Made by a program: the position numbers and the translations under genes. The notes below the pieces were generated by a model. It saw only the letters and a program-made list of their open reading frames with translations. It searched no databases and had not been told where the DNA came from. A DNA stretch of 64,000 nt from Allorhodopirellula heiligendammensis (GTDB lineage: Bacteria; Planctomycetota; Planctomycetia; Pirellulales; Pirellulaceae), in contig NZ_SJPU01000002.1 of the NCBI RefSeq assembly GCF_007860105.1, positions 494,656 through 558,655 of the forward strand. Direction: 5' to 3'. Shown one piece after another: positions 1-9,484 of the stretch; position 1 is the first letter of the stretch, and every line of letters starts with the position of its first letter.

Positions 1-100
1 CCCGATGTGAGAGACGTTCTCCGCCTGACGCGGATCGGCAGAGCGATCCGGCAAATGTACCAGGCGAATCTAGCGTTCACGGACAAACGATCGCGGACGG

Positions 101-1342
101 TTACTCACTTTGCTCGTTTTGCTGGCGTTCCCGCCGCATCTCCGCACCGCGATCTTTCATGTTGGTCAGCTCCTCGCTGGAGAGAGCACCGTCCTCGTCG
201 CGATCTGCAAACTTGATGAGTCGTTGGCCTCCCTCAGGCAGCTTGGTCAGTTCATCCGCGGACAGGGATCCGTCACCGTTCGCGTCCAGCTTCAATAGCC
301 GTTCTGTCATCGATGAAGCGTCGCGTGGTCGACCTTGACCGGTTGCTGGCTTCTCGCGATCCTGATCCCGTGCCTTGTCACCGTGCGGACCGCGATCCTG
401 ATCGCGGGGTCCACCTTCACGTGTTGCATCCTGACGGGGCTGTCCGTCAGGTCGGCCCCCTCGCTCCCGTGTACCTTGAGCATCATCCATGCGCCCTCGT
501 CCGCCACGATTGTGATCGCTTCGCCGCTGATCGCCTCGCCGCTGATCACCGTGCGCCTGATCACCGTGCCCGTGCACGCCTTGCCGTTGTACACCTCGTC
601 CCCGGCCACCACGTCCGAGGCCTCCACGACCGAAGTTGCGTCGCCCTCGAGCGAGATCTCCACGTCCTCGCCCACCACGACCGACATCGCCACGTCCCCT
701 CGAACCGCGTACAAAGTCTCCGCGTCGATGTGCACCACGGGCGAAGTCACCGCGACTTCTTTCGCCGCGGCGATAGTCGCCACGGCCGTGTCCACCGCCA
801 GCCCGTACTCCTCGCCCGCTACGTGATCGGTCCCGATCGCGAACACCATCACGACCGGACCGGCGTACGTCGTATTGCGGCGGTCCGAATTGGCCGGCCA
901 TCCGAGGTCGCAGTTCACTCTTATCGAGCTTGCCATCTTCGTTCTTGTCGAGCTTCTTCAATGCCTCCGACGCGTTTGCAATCTCGTCGCTCGAGATGTC
1001 CCCATCTTTGTCCGCATCGAGTGCGGCAACCATAGGCAGCATTTGCATCAGGCTGCCAGGTCCAGAGGGGCCGCCGCGGCCGCGAGAAAATTCTGGGCTG
1101 CGGTGCGTCCCCGGACCCTCGGGATGAGCCTGCGGACCCTGCTCACCATGTTGACCAGGTTCCGCCTGCTGATCACGTTCACCTCGATCACGCTCACCGC
1201 GATCACGTTCACTTCGATCACGATCCCCGCGAGGTGGCTGACCGTCGCGAACATTTCGCTCGGGGGGCGCGGCCGATATGACTGGGGTGAACGTCCACAC
1301 CATCCCAGCGACCAATAACAGACTCAGTGATTTCCTACGCAT
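101..1342 (-). CDS. Secreted EF-hand protein with Arg/Gly/Asp-rich low-complexity centre
   Basis: The 413-aa protein starts with a signal peptide (MRRKSLSLLLVAG..., cleavage probably after VISAA). Four canonical EF-hand loops are visible, in two pairs: residues 109-120 (DADKDGDISSDE), 132-143, 353-364 (DANGDGSLSADE) and 380-391. Between the pairs lies about 200 residues of Arg/Gly/Asp-rich sequence with recurring RGD and RRGD units. It is therefore probably an exported calcium-binding protein; the central segment should be disordered and strongly basic. No operon partner lies next to it. Long open frames on the opposite strand across the central part come from the biased codons and are not genes. 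The ligand role of the EF loops is family knowledge; the physiological role is unknown. Confidence 0.85.
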   Translation of the reverse strand: MRRKSLSLLLVAGMVWTFTPVISAAPPERNVRDGQPPRGDRDRSERDRGERDRGERDQQAEPGQHGEQGPQAHPEGPGTHRSPEFSRGRGGPSGPGSLMQMLPMVAALDADKDGDISSDEIANASEALKKLDKNEDGKLDKSELRPRMAGQFGPPQYDVRRSGRDGVRDRDRSRSGRGVRAGGGHGRGDYRRGERSRGDFARGAHRRGDFVRGSRGRGDVGRGGRGRGDLARGRRNFGRGGLGRGGRGRGVQRQGVHGHGDQAHGDQRRGDQRRSDHNRGGRGRMDDAQGTRERGGRPDGQPRQDATREGGPRDQDRGPHGDKARDQDREKPATGQGRPRDASSMTERLLKLDANGDGSLSADELTKLPEGGQRLIKFADRDEDGALSSEELTNMKDRGAEMRRERQQNEQSE

Positions 1343-2160
1343 TTTCCAACGCCTAACTCAAGAAGAGGGGAAGAGAATTGTTTCGTTTTCCTCAAGACAT
1401 CTAACCTGACGATCGCACAAAGGTTTCGGCGAGTTTCTACGATTGCTCTCGAGGCAGCGGAGCTTGCCAACCAAATCAATTCGCGTTCAGGGTTGCGATT
1501 GGTGCACAGAAGACCGGCGCAGGATCTCATCGAAAAACCTTGCTGATCCCTTAGCCTATGGAGCTGCTTGACAGGCCAAATCGTCTGAACATGCTCACGC
1601 GATCTGATGAGCACCCCATGCCTAAATACTTAACAAAAGTAGTTAGTACAGTTGAATCTCCACGCGAGCTGAAATCGAATCATGAGTCTCATCGCATTGC
1701 TGAGTGCGGTTTCTGGTCACCTGCCTCAACAGCACATGCGACCTGTCACGTGATGTCCGTTTCCATCGATGGACTCGCAGCCTGCCCCTCGCGGCCCCGC
1801 GTCCGCCGCGCACGACATGGAGTGCTGGCGAACGGCGTCCATGGCCGAGGCTCCATCGGCGCGGCAGCGACCATTGACAAAGATCGCGATCCGAGCGATC
1901 TGGCGCGTATCCCGCCGCTCGTGGATGCAGCACACACCGCAGGTCTTCCCGCCGCCGAAATCAATTGGCCAGGCACCCGAGAATCGAATTCGTTTGACAA
2001 TTCATTCTCAACGTGAATGACGCACTCAGCGACGGCCGACCGCTCGACGCGGCGCTGGTTAGCGGCACTAACTGAAAAACAGACGCAGTGGATCTTCTCG
2101 CGAGACTCTACCGACGGGATCTTTGGCAAGATCCACTGCGGAGAACGCGGTGTGTCGCCC
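1343..2160. other. Intergenic stretch without a supported gene
   Basis: About 0.8 kb between two genes whose minus-strand ends and starts face it. The open frames are short, mutually overlapping and lack recognisable protein features, so none is called. The only structured element seen is the inverted-repeat pair near 2084-2140, listed separately. Confidence 0.5.
2084..2140. repeat. 13-bp inverted repeat enclosing a competing 7-bp hairpin
   Basis: CGCAGTGGATCTT (2084-2096) is perfectly repeated in inverted orientation at 2128-2140 (AAGATCCACTGCG). The right arm can instead pair locally: GGATCTT 2117-2123 with AAGATCC 2128-2134 around a TGGC loop. The two folds exclude each other. The element lies downstream of the sulfatase stop on the minus strand. 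It may be a 3'-end structure or a mobile-element remnant; function unknown. Confidence 0.5.
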
Positions 2161-2182
2161 GGGACGATGGTCCCAAGCTACG
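2161..2182. repeat. Palindromic intergenic repeat, copy 1
   Basis: GGGAC-GATG-GTCCC (2161-2174) followed by AAGCTACG. It reaches into the stop codon of the sulfatase gene. A near-identical copy (two mismatches in 22 bp) lies at 9429-9450. A palindrome with a conserved flank at two unlinked sites suggests a dispersed small repeat. It may work as a stem-loop at transcript ends, although no T-tract follows. Confidence 0.55.
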
Positions 2183-3731
2183 GTTTTTTGCCGGCGATAA
2201 TCGCGGCGAGATCCGCTTTCATCTGTGCCGCAATCTCAGGGTGCTCGTCGATCACATTATGCTGCTCTGCAGGATCCTGTTCGAGGTCGAACAGCATGAA
2301 CTTGGGCACCTTGCGATTCTGCAGTGGCTCTTCAACGACAACGTTTCTCGCCTGTCCCGAAGCGTGCTGTTGCAGCTTCCACTTGCCTTTGCGAAATCCA
2401 AAATCGCCTCCATTCCCATTGTCCTGCTGCACCAGCCATGAGCGACCTTGACTGTCCTCACGTCCCAAAAGTGCCTCGGATACGTCAACGCTATCCTGAC
2501 AAACGTTCGCGGGCATGTCCTGCCCGACAATCGCGGCTAAACTCGCCGCCAGGTCGATAGTGCAGACGAGTGCGTCACTCACCCCGGGCTCAATGTGTCC
2601 CTTCCAACGGGTGACAAATGGGATGCGGGTGCCGCCTTCGTAAACACTGTATTTGCCACCGGTGTACACGCCCGCGGCGCGGTGATCACCAATCTTTTCG
2701 ATCGCTCCGTCCTTATACCCGTCATCGAGTACCGGGCCGTTGTCACTGGTCAAGATAACGAGTGTGTTCTCAGCGAGATTGAGTCGATCGAGGGTCTTCA
2801 TGAGTTCGCCGACGCACCAGTCAAACTCAACAATACAATCGCCACGATAGCCGAGGGTGGTCTTGCCTTGAAAGCGCTCATGAGGCATGCGGGGCACATG
2901 GATGTCATGTGCTGAGAAGAACAAAAAGAATCGCTCGTCCTGATGCTGTTCGATAAACTCATTGGACTTTTCAACCCACTTGTCGGCCAAGTCTTCGTCG
3001 CGGAAACGGGCGGAATTCCCACCGGTGTAGAAACCAATTCGGCTAATGCCGTTGTGGATGGTGCCGTTGTGCCCATGCGACCAATCCATCCGCAATGAAT
3101 CACGTTCTGAAATCCCCGTCGGGTAGTCCTTGCTCGGCTTTTTATTGCCGACCCACAACGGATCGGCGGGGTCGAGGTTCAATACCCGATGGTCTTGTAC
3201 ATAGACCTGAGGAACCCGGTCATTCGTCGTCGGTAACAAAAAACAAGAATCAAAGCCGATCTCGAGGGGCCCGGGTTTCAATTCTCCATTCCAGTCCGGA
3301 CCGCCTTTGTCTCCCAAACCTAGGTGCCATTTGCCAACGACGCCCGTCGCATATCCAGCCTGTCCAAGCAGAGAGGCAATTGTCTCGGTGCCCGGCTTGA
3401 TGATCGCTGGCGCGTTGGGTGCCGCAATGCCCGTACCGGCCGTGCGAAACGCGTAGTCGCCCGTCAGAAATGAGTAGCGAGTCGGCGTGCAAGTCGACGC
3501 CGAGCAGTATCCGTCGGTAAACCGTATCCCTTCGGACGCCAGTTGATCGATATTGGGAGTCTGGAGCGCCGTGGCGCCGTTGCACGACACATCACCGTAA
3601 CCGAGATCGTCCGCCATGATCACGATAATGTTGGGCGATTCAGGCGTGGCAGCAGGCAGGACAGCGCCACCAAACGAAGTGAAGCACAACGCGGCGAAGA
3701 CCGCCGCACGAAACGAGTAGGTTTTGCTCAT
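2178..3731 (-). CDS. Secreted sulfatase (arylsulfatase family)
   Basis: 517 aa, with a signal peptide ending near VLPAA. The N-terminal metal-binding stretch (IIVIMADDLGYGD, Asp41-Asp42) and the sulfatase signature Cys81-Thr-Pro-Thr-Arg85 (C-x-P-x-R) are present. In this family the cysteine is converted to formylglycine, the catalytic nucleophile. VVGKWHLG (131-138) and a TSDNGP motif are further conserved parts. The enzyme should hydrolyse sulfate esters outside the cytoplasm, probably on sulfated polysaccharide; such genes are very abundant in marine planctomycetes. Substrate cannot be read from sequence. The gene lies 85 nt downstream of the FMN/4Fe-4S gene on the same strand and may share its transcript. 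Confidence 0.93.
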   Translation of the reverse strand: MSKTYSFRAAVFAALCFTSFGGAVLPAATPESPNIIVIMADDLGYGDVSCNGATALQTPNIDQLASEGIRFTDGYCSASTCTPTRYSFLTGDYAFRTAGTGIAAPNAPAIIKPGTETIASLLGQAGYATGVVGKWHLGLGDKGGPDWNGELKPGPLEIGFDSCFLLPTTNDRVPQVYVQDHRVLNLDPADPLWVGNKKPSKDYPTGISERDSLRMDWSHGHNGTIHNGISRIGFYTGGNSARFRDEDLADKWVEKSNEFIEQHQDERFFLFFSAHDIHVPRMPHERFQGKTTLGYRGDCIVEFDWCVGELMKTLDRLNLAENTLVILTSDNGPVLDDGYKDGAIEKIGDHRAAGVYTGGKYSVYEGGTRIPFVTRWKGHIEPGVSDALVCTIDLAASLAAIVGQDMPANVCQDSVDVSEALLGREDSQGRSWLVQQDNGNGGDFGFRKGKWKLQQHASGQARNVVVEEPLQNRKVPKFMLFDLEQDPAEQHNVIDEHPEIAAQMKADLAAIIAGKKP

Positions 3732-3816
3732 GGAGTGTTTTTATTAGGGGCAAGTACAGGGTAGGCGTCTACTATCGACTCTGGGCCTGGGTTCGTCAAA
3801 TCAGCCTCAGAACGGC

Positions 3817-5496
3817 TTACAAAAAACAGATCGCGACCGCTAACGCCAAGTATCCCGTGGCGATCCAATCTCGGATCGTCCAGCGATCGCTTTTGGCATT
3901 GTAGCGGAGGTATTCTAGCAGCAACCCCGTCGGGCATCCGAACCGACAATAGGCCATCGGTATGAACAGCGATGCCACGATCCCCACAATCGCAACGACG
4001 ATGGTGGCCCATCCTGCAATTGGAAATAGATACGCATCAAAGGGCTCAATGTCGACCAAGCTGAATGAGAGTCCCGCCAACACGACGACGAGACACCACA
4101 GCAATAGCAATCCCGGAATCAGCTTCCATAGTTTCGTCAGGGTCCGATTCAGCGAAACCTGATAGCCGATCCGTCGCTTGACGAGCTGCTGGACGGCTCC
4201 GTGCGGACACAGATGGGAGCAGTAGAGATTACGTTTGGTGAAGATCGGACAGGCGAACGCCGCAATCGATAGCATGACCAGTCCCGCTGCATTTCGCCAC
4301 GGCAACCCGTGTTTGGCCCAGCCTGCGATCATGGCTTGCGAGAGCAAATTCCCGACTGTCCATCCAAGGTAAACAATGAGGATGAGTTGAAAGGCAATCC
4401 GCAGACGCTTGTTCGCACGAAGACGCGTGAATCCAATGATGATCGCCGCGACAATCACCAGACCGGTACCCAAATCATGAATACTCAGCCAACTCGACTG
4501 CTCTGGGGAACGTGCGTTCTGCGCGGACTTAAGCTGTGTTTGCGCCGCGGCAACAATGCCCTCGGCGACCGCAAGACTCGTCATGGTCGCGCCCGACACA
4601 CCTTCGACCTGCATTGCTTGTAGGTCGGCAGACGCAAGTTCGTCCAGCGAGAGTTCGTTGAACGTCCTGCGGAAATAGTCATCCTCGCGCACGTAACCCA
4701 CATAGGGTTCATTATCGTACGATTGTCCGACCACGAATCCATTGACATGTTTGTCTAAATTCAATCCGATAAAAGTGTCGGTGGGGCCTTGATATCCGAC
4801 GATATTATCTGCCGCTGGCGAACTGCGGAGGACGTACCCAGCGAGCTGATCAGCGGCGTAAACTGCTGTGAGATCTGATCGGTCGCCGGATTGCAGGTGA
4901 TCAGCATCCGGAAACAGAGACTGAAGTTCTGATATCTCTGCTGGCTCGGGAAAACGCAAGGACGTTTTGGCTCCGCCCAAACGGTGAATGATGGATTCAC
5001 TGATTGCCAAACTGGTGAGAGTGGCTCCGGAGACCGCGTCAACCTGAACGGTGCCGGCAACCTCGCTACGTGATTTGCCATCAAACGATGATAGGAATCC
5101 GGGACTCTCACGCACTTCGTCTAGATGCTCGCGAGTATCCCCACTGCGAAGGATACTGACACCGACAATGGAATCGTCAGGTCCGAACGCCACGAGCATA
5201 TTCGTGGGCCCCGAGAAGCCAATGATATGATCGCTAATGGGGGACGTCTGCAAGACGTAGCCAAGCGGCCCATCGTCGGAGTTGAGCACAGCGCGTGAGC
5301 CGTCCTCATTGACGTCGCCGAGCGCTGCGGCGTCAGGCATGATGCGCGCGACATCATCGATCCCGATAGCCGGATCGCGGGCGGTATGGCTCGTGCCGAC
5401 CGCGAAACGCGAGTGCACGAGCAGGATGATCGTCGCGAATAGGCCCACACGGACTGCGTGGACCAGAATGCGACGAGCCGAATCAGACAGACGCAT
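3817..5496 (-). CDS. FMN-binding / NosR-like membrane 4Fe-4S protein
   Basis: 559 aa with an N-terminal membrane anchor and two tandem FMN-binding-type domains, each carrying the SGAT(L/M)TS motif that binds FMN covalently in NqrC/RnfG/NosR proteins. About five membrane segments follow, with two polyferredoxin-type Cys motifs: C-x3-C-P near residue 426 (YCSHLCPHG) and near 517 (YCRFGCPTG). This order matches NosR/NirI-type electron-transfer proteins, which move electrons from the quinone pool or cytoplasm to periplasmic enzymes. No nos genes are near. Its start overlaps the stop of the FAD oxidoreductase (TAATG arrangement), so the two are probably co-translated and functionally linked. The partner reaction is inference. 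Confidence 0.8.
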   Translation of the reverse strand: MRLSDSARRILVHAVRVGLFATIILLVHSRFAVGTSHTARDPAIGIDDVARIMPDAAALGDVNEDGSRAVLNSDDGPLGYVLQTSPISDHIIGFSGPTNMLVAFGPDDSIVGVSILRSGDTREHLDEVRESPGFLSSFDGKSRSEVAGTVQVDAVSGATLTSLAISESIIHRLGGAKTSLRFPEPAEISELQSLFPDADHLQSGDRSDLTAVYAADQLAGYVLRSSPAADNIVGYQGPTDTFIGLNLDKHVNGFVVGQSYDNEPYVGYVREDDYFRRTFNELSLDELASADLQAMQVEGVSGATMTSLAVAEGIVAAAQTQLKSAQNARSPEQSSWLSIHDLGTGLVIVAAIIIGFTRLRANKRLRIAFQLILIVYLGWTVGNLLSQAMIAGWAKHGLPWRNAAGLVMLSIAAFACPIFTKRNLYCSHLCPHGAVQQLVKRRIGYQVSLNRTLTKLWKLIPGLLLLWCLVVVLAGLSFSLVDIEPFDAYLFPIAGWATIVVAIVGIVASLFIPMAYCRFGCPTGLLLEYLRYNAKSDRWTIRDWIATGYLALAVAICFL

Positions 5497-7841
5497 TATT
5501 TGTCGACTGGCTTCACTCGGATCGCATCAGCATGGACGTGCCCCCCAGCATCCTTAGCCGACAGGGTGACCGAACCACGCACTGCCTGACTAACATCTAT
5601 GGTCCCGAGTGACACAAAGAGTCCATCGATAGGTGGTTCGACGGTCATGTCAATCGTCTGCTGCAGCGAATCATTTCCCAATTGCAGAGTGACGGCAACT
5701 CGCTTGCCACGATTTTCATGTGCTTGATAGGCCAAGAGAATCTCTTGCTTTCCCGACGGAGGCGTAACGAAATCAAACCGAATCTTAGCGTCCGGGCTGC
5801 TGCTGTAGAGGTAGCGTTCACCGACGAACTTCGCCAAGCCAGTGCCCGCAGTCCAGCTACCGGTGCGTTTGGCAGCGGAATCGTCAACGATAACTCCACT
5901 GAACGTCTTTGGATCGATTCCTTTGGAAGGGTCACTGGCCTGTTTCGATACCGGGGGTTTGGCCAGTTCCATGGCATCGTCAGGAATCACGAATTCCGCA
6001 TCGACGCTCTCACGATGAGCTTTGCCGGGTAGTTTCAGCATTGCATCGAGCTCTGGCCAATAGTTGTAATAGATATCACGCGGCAGGCACTTGTGCAGTC
6101 GGCATAGCGAAGCCGCTTTCCCAACGACTTCGCCCATCATCCCGCACGTCTTCATCACCCGAGTCGTCCCCAACGCTTCGTGGGTCACGCTGATACACCG
6201 CCCCGCCATGAACAGGTTGGGAATATTTCGCGAGTAAAAACAACGGTATGGGATGGGATAGCCCACCGCGCGATCGACACCCGAGCCGTGGACGGCGATT
6301 GAAATAAACGGGTTGTCAGGAAACTTCTCGGCGTACTGTTTTTTGGGGTAGTGCAGATCGACGGACCAGGTACTCGGCACGGTACCGTCGACGAACTGCT
6401 TCTTTTGGATGATATCGTCGTGCTCCAAAATTACATCCCCGAGCAATCGACGAGACTCGCGCGGCCCGCCGATGTAGGCTAGCCACGTCATCGTCGCATG
6501 CTTGTGCTCGGCCGCTCCACCGCGGTTCTTCATGGCGTTGAAGGCACCGTAGGACGCTCTCAGATTCCAGTCGCGAATGCCTTCGGCATCGCCGATAGCA
6601 TCTTGATCGAACCCGGACTCCCAGAACCACTGAGCGTGGTGGTCCCGTGGGTAAGGGAAGTCTTGCATCTCCAAATCGAGAGCCCAGGGTGTCTCGGGAA
6701 AAACGACCTCTTCGTCCATCTCGTCCCACGCCCACATGTTACTCATGCCCATCCGGCCATCGGGTGACATGTCAAAGTCAGCGCCCGCTAAAAATCCGAT
6801 CGTGGCATGTCCGGTGCAGTCAGCGAACAAGGGCGCCACGAACCTCAGTCGCCGGCTGGTTTGTGTGTCAAACGCCTCGACGCTCTGGATGTAGTTCTCA
6901 TCCATTTCGACCTGATACGCATGATGGTTTAAAAACAGATCAATGTTCGGCTCGGCGCGGACGATGGCCTCCTTCTTTTCATCCTCGAATTCTTCGTAGG
7001 TGCCAGGTGACTTCTTCGCGTCGTCGGAGATTTCTTCGACTATTTCCCCAATCCGGGGATACTTGCCACGCCGGATCTCGCCCTTGGCCCATACCCGAAC
7101 TTCACTCGAGCCATTGCCGCCGAGCACGCCCCGATCCTGGATCAGCGCGACCTGACAACCGGCGCGGGCGGCGGCGATCGCAGCACCGAGACCGGAATAG
7201 CCACCGCCGATGACGACGAGGTCGTAACCATCTTGGGTGGCCACTTCTTCGTCGATTCCGAGTAACTCGCGGCGCCACCCTGGCAGGATCGTGTCGTCGT
7301 TGGGCGGTGCCTCATTCGACTGGGTGAGGTAGATCGCATCACATCGACCATCGAACCCGGACAAGTCGCGCAGCGTGAGCTCCACTGTCTTCTCAGGGAT
7401 CTCGACAGTGCCACCGTCCTGCCAGTGCCAATCAGCGCCCTCGGTGCCGAATGTGGTCTCCAGGGGCACACCGTCGATGAGCAATTGGAACCGCCCCGGG
7501 GTTCCGGGGGCTCCCCACCGGGCGACCCAGTCCTTCGTACGCACATACACGTGATATTCGCCTGGCGTGGGTACTTGAACGGATCCAGACGCGTCCGCTA
7601 CAGGCTTACCGAGCCCGTGAGCCAACAGATAGGGAGACCCCATTTCGCGAATGAACTGCGTGTCAAGCTTCCAACCACCGGCGGTGTTCAGTGACTCGGC
7701 CTCAACGAGCACGCCAGCGGCGGATTTTCCATCAGCGAACGCTGATGTCGGCGCAACCGCAGCCGCCACCCCCAGACCGGCCATCGCCAGGGGGAGCAGA
7801 AGCGTAGAAAAGAACTGCAAGAGGTTTCGGTGTATCGACAT
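5496..7841 (-). CDS. Exported FAD-dependent oxidoreductase with flanking beta-sandwich domains
   Basis: The reading frame is open to 7979, but the ATG at 7841 starts a good signal peptide (MSIHRNLLQFFSTLLLPLAM), giving 781 aa. After an N-terminal golvesin/CBM-like domain comes the FAD-binding Rossmann motif (VVIGGGYSGLGAAIAAARAG) and GVLGGNGSSEVRVWA, typical of the FAD_oxidored family found next to glycan-degradation genes. A second sandwich-type domain forms the C-terminus. Upstream, a 20-bp unit (gaaggtaggtgggaaaaac-type) is duplicated in tandem at about 7851-7890. It heads the minus-strand trio with the FMN/4Fe-4S protein and the sulfatase, suggesting oxidation of an extracytoplasmic substrate with electrons passed to the membrane. 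Substrate unknown. Confidence 0.8.
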   Translation of the reverse strand: MSIHRNLLQFFSTLLLPLAMAGLGVAAAVAPTSAFADGKSAAGVLVEAESLNTAGGWKLDTQFIREMGSPYLLAHGLGKPVADASGSVQVPTPGEYHVYVRTKDWVARWGAPGTPGRFQLLIDGVPLETTFGTEGADWHWQDGGTVEIPEKTVELTLRDLSGFDGRCDAIYLTQSNEAPPNDDTILPGWRRELLGIDEEVATQDGYDLVVIGGGYSGLGAAIAAARAGCQVALIQDRGVLGGNGSSEVRVWAKGEIRRGKYPRIGEIVEEISDDAKKSPGTYEEFEDEKKEAIVRAEPNIDLFLNHHAYQVEMDENYIQSVEAFDTQTSRRLRFVAPLFADCTGHATIGFLAGADFDMSPDGRMGMSNMWAWDEMDEEVVFPETPWALDLEMQDFPYPRDHHAQWFWESGFDQDAIGDAEGIRDWNLRASYGAFNAMKNRGGAAEHKHATMTWLAYIGGPRESRRLLGDVILEHDDIIQKKQFVDGTVPSTWSVDLHYPKKQYAEKFPDNPFISIAVHGSGVDRAVGYPIPYRCFYSRNIPNLFMAGRCISVTHEALGTTRVMKTCGMMGEVVGKAASLCRLHKCLPRDIYYNYWPELDAMLKLPGKAHRESVDAEFVIPDDAMELAKPPVSKQASDPSKGIDPKTFSGVIVDDSAAKRTGSWTAGTGLAKFVGERYLYSSSPDAKIRFDFVTPPSGKQEILLAYQAHENRGKRVAVTLQLGNDSLQQTIDMTVEPPIDGLFVSLGTIDVSQAVRGSVTLSAKDAGGHVHADAIRVKPVDK

Positions 7842-7979
7842 TGGCGCTCGGAAGGTAGGTGGGAAAAACGGAAGGTAGGTGGGAAAAACTAGGTGGGGAA
7901 TGATCACGTCAGGAATGCCCTTGGCGCAACATCCCACCAGTCTAGATGAATCGTGCGGCAAATGTTGTTCGCGGTGCAT

Positions 7980-8378
7980 GGGTTATGCGATTGGGATCCG
8001 CGTAGCGGGTAGGCGACCTGCCTGCTGCCAGTTAGCGCGACGCACAGATGAAACGCGGACGTGGTGCCATGTCCGCGAGATATCGCCGGAAAGATCCGCT
8101 CAGCGATCGCATGATCACGAGGGCCATGGCTCGCGATTTTGGCGAAATCGGTTCGCTAGACTGCGCGGATTTTTAAGTTTACTATCCGGCTATCAAAGGC
8201 CGAACTGGCCGATGATTTGCACCCCTGACGCGGCAGCGAACATCTCGACATCCAAATTATGACGATCGCTTCGGGTTCGTATTTGCATGTGAATTTCGCG
8301 AACACCTAACTCAACGGGCCGCTAAGTGGCAGTTGCTTTCCCAATCTAACCTTCCTTCCGACGCAATTGACTGTAGCG
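7980..8378. other. Divergent intergenic region with a 7-bp palindrome
   Basis: About 400 bp between divergently transcribed genes, so it should hold both promoters; no clear -35/-10 pair was identified. CGCGGAC (8054-8060) and GTCCGCG (8071-8077) form an inverted repeat with a 10-nt spacer. It could be an operator, but nothing else supports that. Confidence 0.35.
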
Positions 8379-9347
8379 ATGAGTACTGCCAATCAGATTT
8401 TCACCGGTTGTATCCCGGCGTTGATGACGCCATGCGATGCCCACGGAACGCCTGATTTTGACGCGCTCGTCCGCAAAGGACGTGAGTTGATGGATGTCGG
8501 CATGAATGGGGTCGTGTATTGCGGATCGATGGGTGACTGGCCCTTGCTCAGCGACGCCCAGCGGCAAGAGGGGGTAGCGAAATTGGTCGCTGCCGACATT
8601 CCGGTCGTCGTGGGAACCGGTGCCCAGAACCCGAAACTCGCTGCCGAGCATGCCGCTCATGCCAATCGCGTGGGCGCCGCAGGACTCATGGTCATTCCTC
8701 GAGTCCTCTCTCGGGGCACCTCGGTACCGGCCCAAAGAGCTCACTTCGGCGACATCCTCCGTGCGGCCAGCAACGTCCCCGCTGTGATCTACAATAGCCC
8801 CTACTACGGATATCAGACCAAAGCTGACTTGTTCTTTGACCTTCGCCGAGAACATGCCAATCTGGTCGGCTTCAAAGAATTTGGCGGCGCGGAATCACTC
8901 AGTTATGCGGCCGAACACATCACCAGTGGTAATCCTGATCTGGCGTTGATGGTGGGTGTGGACACGCAAGTCTTCCATGGCTTTGTACGCTGCGGCGCCG
9001 TCGGCGCGATCACAGGCGTTGGCAATGCGCTGCCGCTTCAAGTCCTCCGGCTTGTCGAACTTTGCCAGCAAGCGGCAACCGGCGACGTCGAAGCCAGACA
9101 ATGGGCTCTGGAGTTGGAAGCGGCGATGGCGGTGCTGTCGAAGTTCGATGAGGGAGCCGACCTCGTGTTGTACTACAAGCGACTGATGGTGCTCGAAGGC
9201 GACCCCGAATACCAGCACCACTTCAATCCCTCTGACGCGCTGAGCGACAGCCAACAGGCGTTCATCGACGATCAGTGGCGTCTGTTCAAGAATTGGTGGG
9301 CGCAGTGGCCGGGTGCGAAAAACGCTGCCCGCCCCCTCGCTCAATGA
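8379..9347 (+). CDS. Dihydrodipicolinate synthase/N-acetylneuraminate lyase family enzyme
   Basis: 322 aa from the ATG at 8379; a TTG 12 nt upstream is possible but less likely. The sequence is a complete (beta/alpha)8 DapA-family protein: the Schiff-base lysine lies in LVGFKEFGG and the catalytic tyrosine in VIYNSPYYG. The family includes lyases, aldolases and deaminases that work through a lysine Schiff base. It is followed 140 nt later by a hydroxyproline 2-epimerase gene on the same strand. One DapA-family member, 1-pyrroline-4-hydroxy-2-carboxylate deaminase, acts in D-hydroxyproline catabolism, so that is the preferred inference. A sialate or sugar-acid lyase remains possible. Confidence 0.85.
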   Translation: MSTANQIFTGCIPALMTPCDAHGTPDFDALVRKGRELMDVGMNGVVYCGSMGDWPLLSDAQRQEGVAKLVAADIPVVVGTGAQNPKLAAEHAAHANRVGAAGLMVIPRVLSRGTSVPAQRAHFGDILRAASNVPAVIYNSPYYGYQTKADLFFDLRREHANLVGFKEFGGAESLSYAAEHITSGNPDLALMVGVDTQVFHGFVRCGAVGAITGVGNALPLQVLRLVELCQQAATGDVEARQWALELEAAMAVLSKFDEGADLVLYYKRLMVLEGDPEYQHHFNPSDALSDSQQAFIDDQWRLFKNWWAQWPGAKNAARPLAQ

Positions 9348-9484
9348 CTTGGCAAAACTGACCTTAGGATGGGACCGTTGTCCCGTCCGAGGTCTCGTTT
9401 TGCTGAACCGTCGTCGAGTTGGTCGCTCGGGACATTGGTCCCAAGCTACGAATCCAACAAATCTCAGCACCTAGAGTCTCGTAA
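9348..9484. repeat. Two GGGAC...GTCCC palindromes between genes (copy 2 of the intergenic repeat)
   Basis: GGGAC-CGTT-GTCCC lies at 9371-9384. GGGAC-ATTG-GTCCC lies at 9429-9442, followed by AAGCTACG; this second one is the near-identical partner of the repeat at 2161-2182. Both are in the gap between the DapA-family gene and the epimerase gene, where they could form stem-loops. Confidence 0.55.

Noticed and set aside
313..1035. Long plus-strand open frames (up to 240 codons) across the EF-hand gene
   Set aside because: They are antisense to a clearly coding, signal-peptide-bearing gene and consist of His/Arg/Asp-rich low complexity caused by its biased codons.
1558..2129. Overlapping open frames of 80-150 codons in the first large gap
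   Set aside because: Present on both strands with no family pattern, no start signal and no consistent codon use.
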